Origin: JBBDIX01 sp040880235
Lineage (GTDB): Bacteria > Actinomycetota > Nitriliruptoria > Nitriliruptorales > Nitriliruptoraceae
NCBI GenBank assembly: GCA_040880235.1
Contig: JBBDIX010000071.1
Span: 1-15,053 of the forward strand
DNA length: 15,053 nt
Reading direction: 5' to 3'
This document shows, in pieces, positions 13,768 to 15,053 of this stretch (position 1 is the first letter of the stretch; each line of letters opens with the position of its first letter). Under the pieces are notes generated by a model. That model was not told the DNA's origin and ran no database searches. It worked only from the letters and a program-made list of their open reading frames with translations. The position numbers were made by a program, and so were the translations under genes.

Positions 13768-15053
13768 ATGACCGCAGGCCTGCCGATCGACGCGTTCGTC
13801 CTCCTTGCGGGCGGCCTGCTGCTCGCGGCCGTGCTCACCGCGGCCTTCGCCGCGCGTCCCGACCGCCGTTTCCGCGTTCCCGGGGCCCTGCTGTTCCTCG
13901 GCATCGGCATGCTCGTGGGCAGTGACGTGCTCGGACTGGTGGACGTCGACGACGCCCGTCTGGTGCGTGACGTCGGCGTGGTGGCGCTGCTGGTCATCCT
14001 CTTCGAGGGAGGCCTCACGACGAAGCCGACGGACCTGCGCCTCGCGGCGGTCCCCGGCATCGCCCTGTCCACGGTCGGGGTGCTCATCACCGCTGGAGTG
14101 ACCGCGACGGGTGCCTGGCTGCTGCTCGACGTGGACGTGACGACGGCGGCGCTGCTCGGAGCCGTCGTCGCGTCGACGGACGCAGCAGCCGTGTTCTCCA
14201 TGATGCGCACCACGCCACTGCCACGACGCCTCTCGGCCGTGCTGCGGATCGAGTCCGGCGCCAACGACCCCATTGCCGTGATGCTCACCATCGGACTGAT
14301 CGCCACCGTCGAGCATGGCGTGCTGGGACCCAGCGCATGGGCCTGGTTCGCGGCCGTGCAGCTGGTCGGCGGAGCGATCACCGGTGCGCTCGTGGGGCTC
14401 GCAGGGGTGTGGCTGCTGCGGCGCGTCGAACTTGGGATCGTGAGCGCGTACCCGGTGCTGGCGGCGTCCGTCGGCGCGGTGGCCTACGGGCTCGCGGCCG
14501 TGGTCGGTGCCTCGGGGTTCGTAGCCGTGTACCTCGCCGGGGTCCTGATCGGGGGGTTCGTCCCTCGTCATCGTCGATCCATCCTCGGGTTCCATGAGGC
14601 GATGGCGAACGCGTCGGAGGTCGGGCTGTTCCTGCTGCTCGGACTGCTGGTGTTCCCATCACGGCTCCCTGCAGTCGCCTTCGCCGGCATCGCGGTCTGT
14701 GCCGTGCTCATCCTCGTGGCCCGGCCGGTCGCGGTGTGGGTCTGCACGCTCGGATCTCGGGTGGGGTGGCGCGAGCAGGCGGTCATCAACGTCGCGGGCC
14801 TGCGCGGTGCCGTACCGATCGTGCTGGCCACGTTCCCGTACACCGCCGGGATCGCCGAGGGAAGCCTCATCTTCGACGTGGTGTTCTTCGTCGTGCTGGC
14901 GTCGGTCCTCCTGCAGGGCTCGGCGCTGCTGCCGCTGGTGAAGCGCCTTGGTCTGGAGGCACCGCGCGTCGCCTGGGCCCCGGTCGCAGAGGCCCTGCCG
15001 CTGGACGGCATCGACATCGACCTCGTCGAACTGTTCGTGGATGACCAGCTCGA
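13768..15053 (+). CDS. CPA1-type K+(Na+)/H+ antiporter, NhaP2/CvrA-like (3' end outside the window)
   Basis: The frame stays open for 428 codons and leaves the window without a stop. The protein is strongly hydrophobic, with about a dozen membrane segments from residue 8 to about 395. Cation/proton exchange motifs are visible: FEGGL (79-83), ASTDAAAVF (135-143) and ESGANDP (162-168), where Asp138 and the Asn166-Asp167 pair are the probable ion-binding residues. LRGAVPIVLA is a further family block. The segment after the last membrane helix (EALPLDGIDIDLVEL) looks like the entry to a cytoplasmic TrkA-C-type domain, as in NhaP2 K+/H+ antiporters. Selectivity for K+ over Na+ is inferred from that resemblance. 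GGAGG (13759-13763) lies 4 bases before the ATG. The 10-base spacing from ruvB suggests possible read-through transcription. Confidence 0.9.
   Translation, partial: MTAGLPIDAFVLLAGGLLLAAVLTAAFAARPDRRFRVPGALLFLGIGMLVGSDVLGLVDVDDARLVRDVGVVALLVILFEGGLTTKPTDLRLAAVPGIALSTVGVLITAGVTATGAWLLLDVDVTTAALLGAVVASTDAAAVFSMMRTTPLPRRLSAVLRIESGANDPIAVMLTIGLIATVEHGVLGPSAWAWFAAVQLVGGAITGALVGLAGVWLLRRVELGIVSAYPVLAASVGAVAYGLAAVVGASGFVAVYLAGVLIGGFVPRHRRSILGFHEAMANASEVGLFLLLGLLVFPSRLPAVAFAGIAVCAVLILVARPVAVWVCTLGSRVGWREQAVINVAGLRGAVPIVLATFPYTAGIAEGSLIFDVVFFVVLASVLLQGSALLPLVKRLGLEAPRVAWAPVAEALPLDGIDIDLVELFVDDQL

Noticed and set aside
12519..14381. A 620-codon open frame on the - strand
   Set aside because: It lies opposite ruvB and the antiporter gene. 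Its low-complexity Ser/Thr/Arg/Pro composition and lack of motifs mark it as a shadow.
1..15053. Mobile elements, CRISPR arrays, phage or defence genes
   Set aside because: No transposase, integrase, direct-repeat array or terminal inverted repeats were seen. All genes are housekeeping or common families with uniform base composition.

Overview
The window is a GC-rich stretch of chromosome in which all 14 protein genes run on the + strand. Ten of them start with GTG. The order thrS, HIT, pgsA, patA-like, pimA, pdxS, pdxT, yebC, ruvC, ruvA, ruvB matches a core neighbourhood known from Actinomycetota such as Mycobacterium. The organism is therefore very probably an actinobacterium. The DUF3048 gene after pimA and the K+/H+ antiporter after ruvB differ from the mycobacterial layout, so a lineage outside Mycobacteriales is likely, but I cannot name it.

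Layout: the 3' end of a tRNA and a strong hairpin (1-56) come first. A soluble PAS-GAF histidine kinase follows with no partner regulator in view (211-1842). Next is threonyl-tRNA synthetase (1988-3988) with a HIT nucleotide hydrolase/phosphorylase gene right behind it. That HIT gene is interrupted by a 10-N assembly gap (4047-4056). A translationally coupled trio (4664-7562) encodes a CDP-alcohol phosphatidyltransferase, an acyltransferase and a PimA-type mannosyltransferase. Together they point to synthesis of phosphatidylinositol mannosides. A DUF3048 lipoprotein (7674-8777) precedes the two subunits of PLP synthase, pdxS and pdxT (8835-10438). Then come yebC (10522-11277) and the Holliday-junction operon ruvC-ruvA-ruvB (11414-13757). 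The last gene is the start of a CPA1-type antiporter that runs off the window (13768 onward).

Regulation: the clearest regulatory site is an SOS/LexA-type box, GAAC-N4-GTTC, at 11327-11340. It lies just downstream of a -10-like element and 74 bases before ruvC, so ruvCAB should be DNA-damage inducible. In each of the six larger spacers that precede a likely transcription unit, the dinucleotide TA occurs exactly once and always as TANNNT, which looks like the -10 element. Within operons, five junctions are 4-base GTGA or ATGA overlaps, consistent with translational coupling.

This is an ordinary housekeeping region. I found no mobile element, CRISPR array, phage gene or defence-like cassette, and nothing that I would call a new biological system. 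The points worth a second look are regulatory signals, the assembly gap, and the orphan kinase and DUF3048 context.
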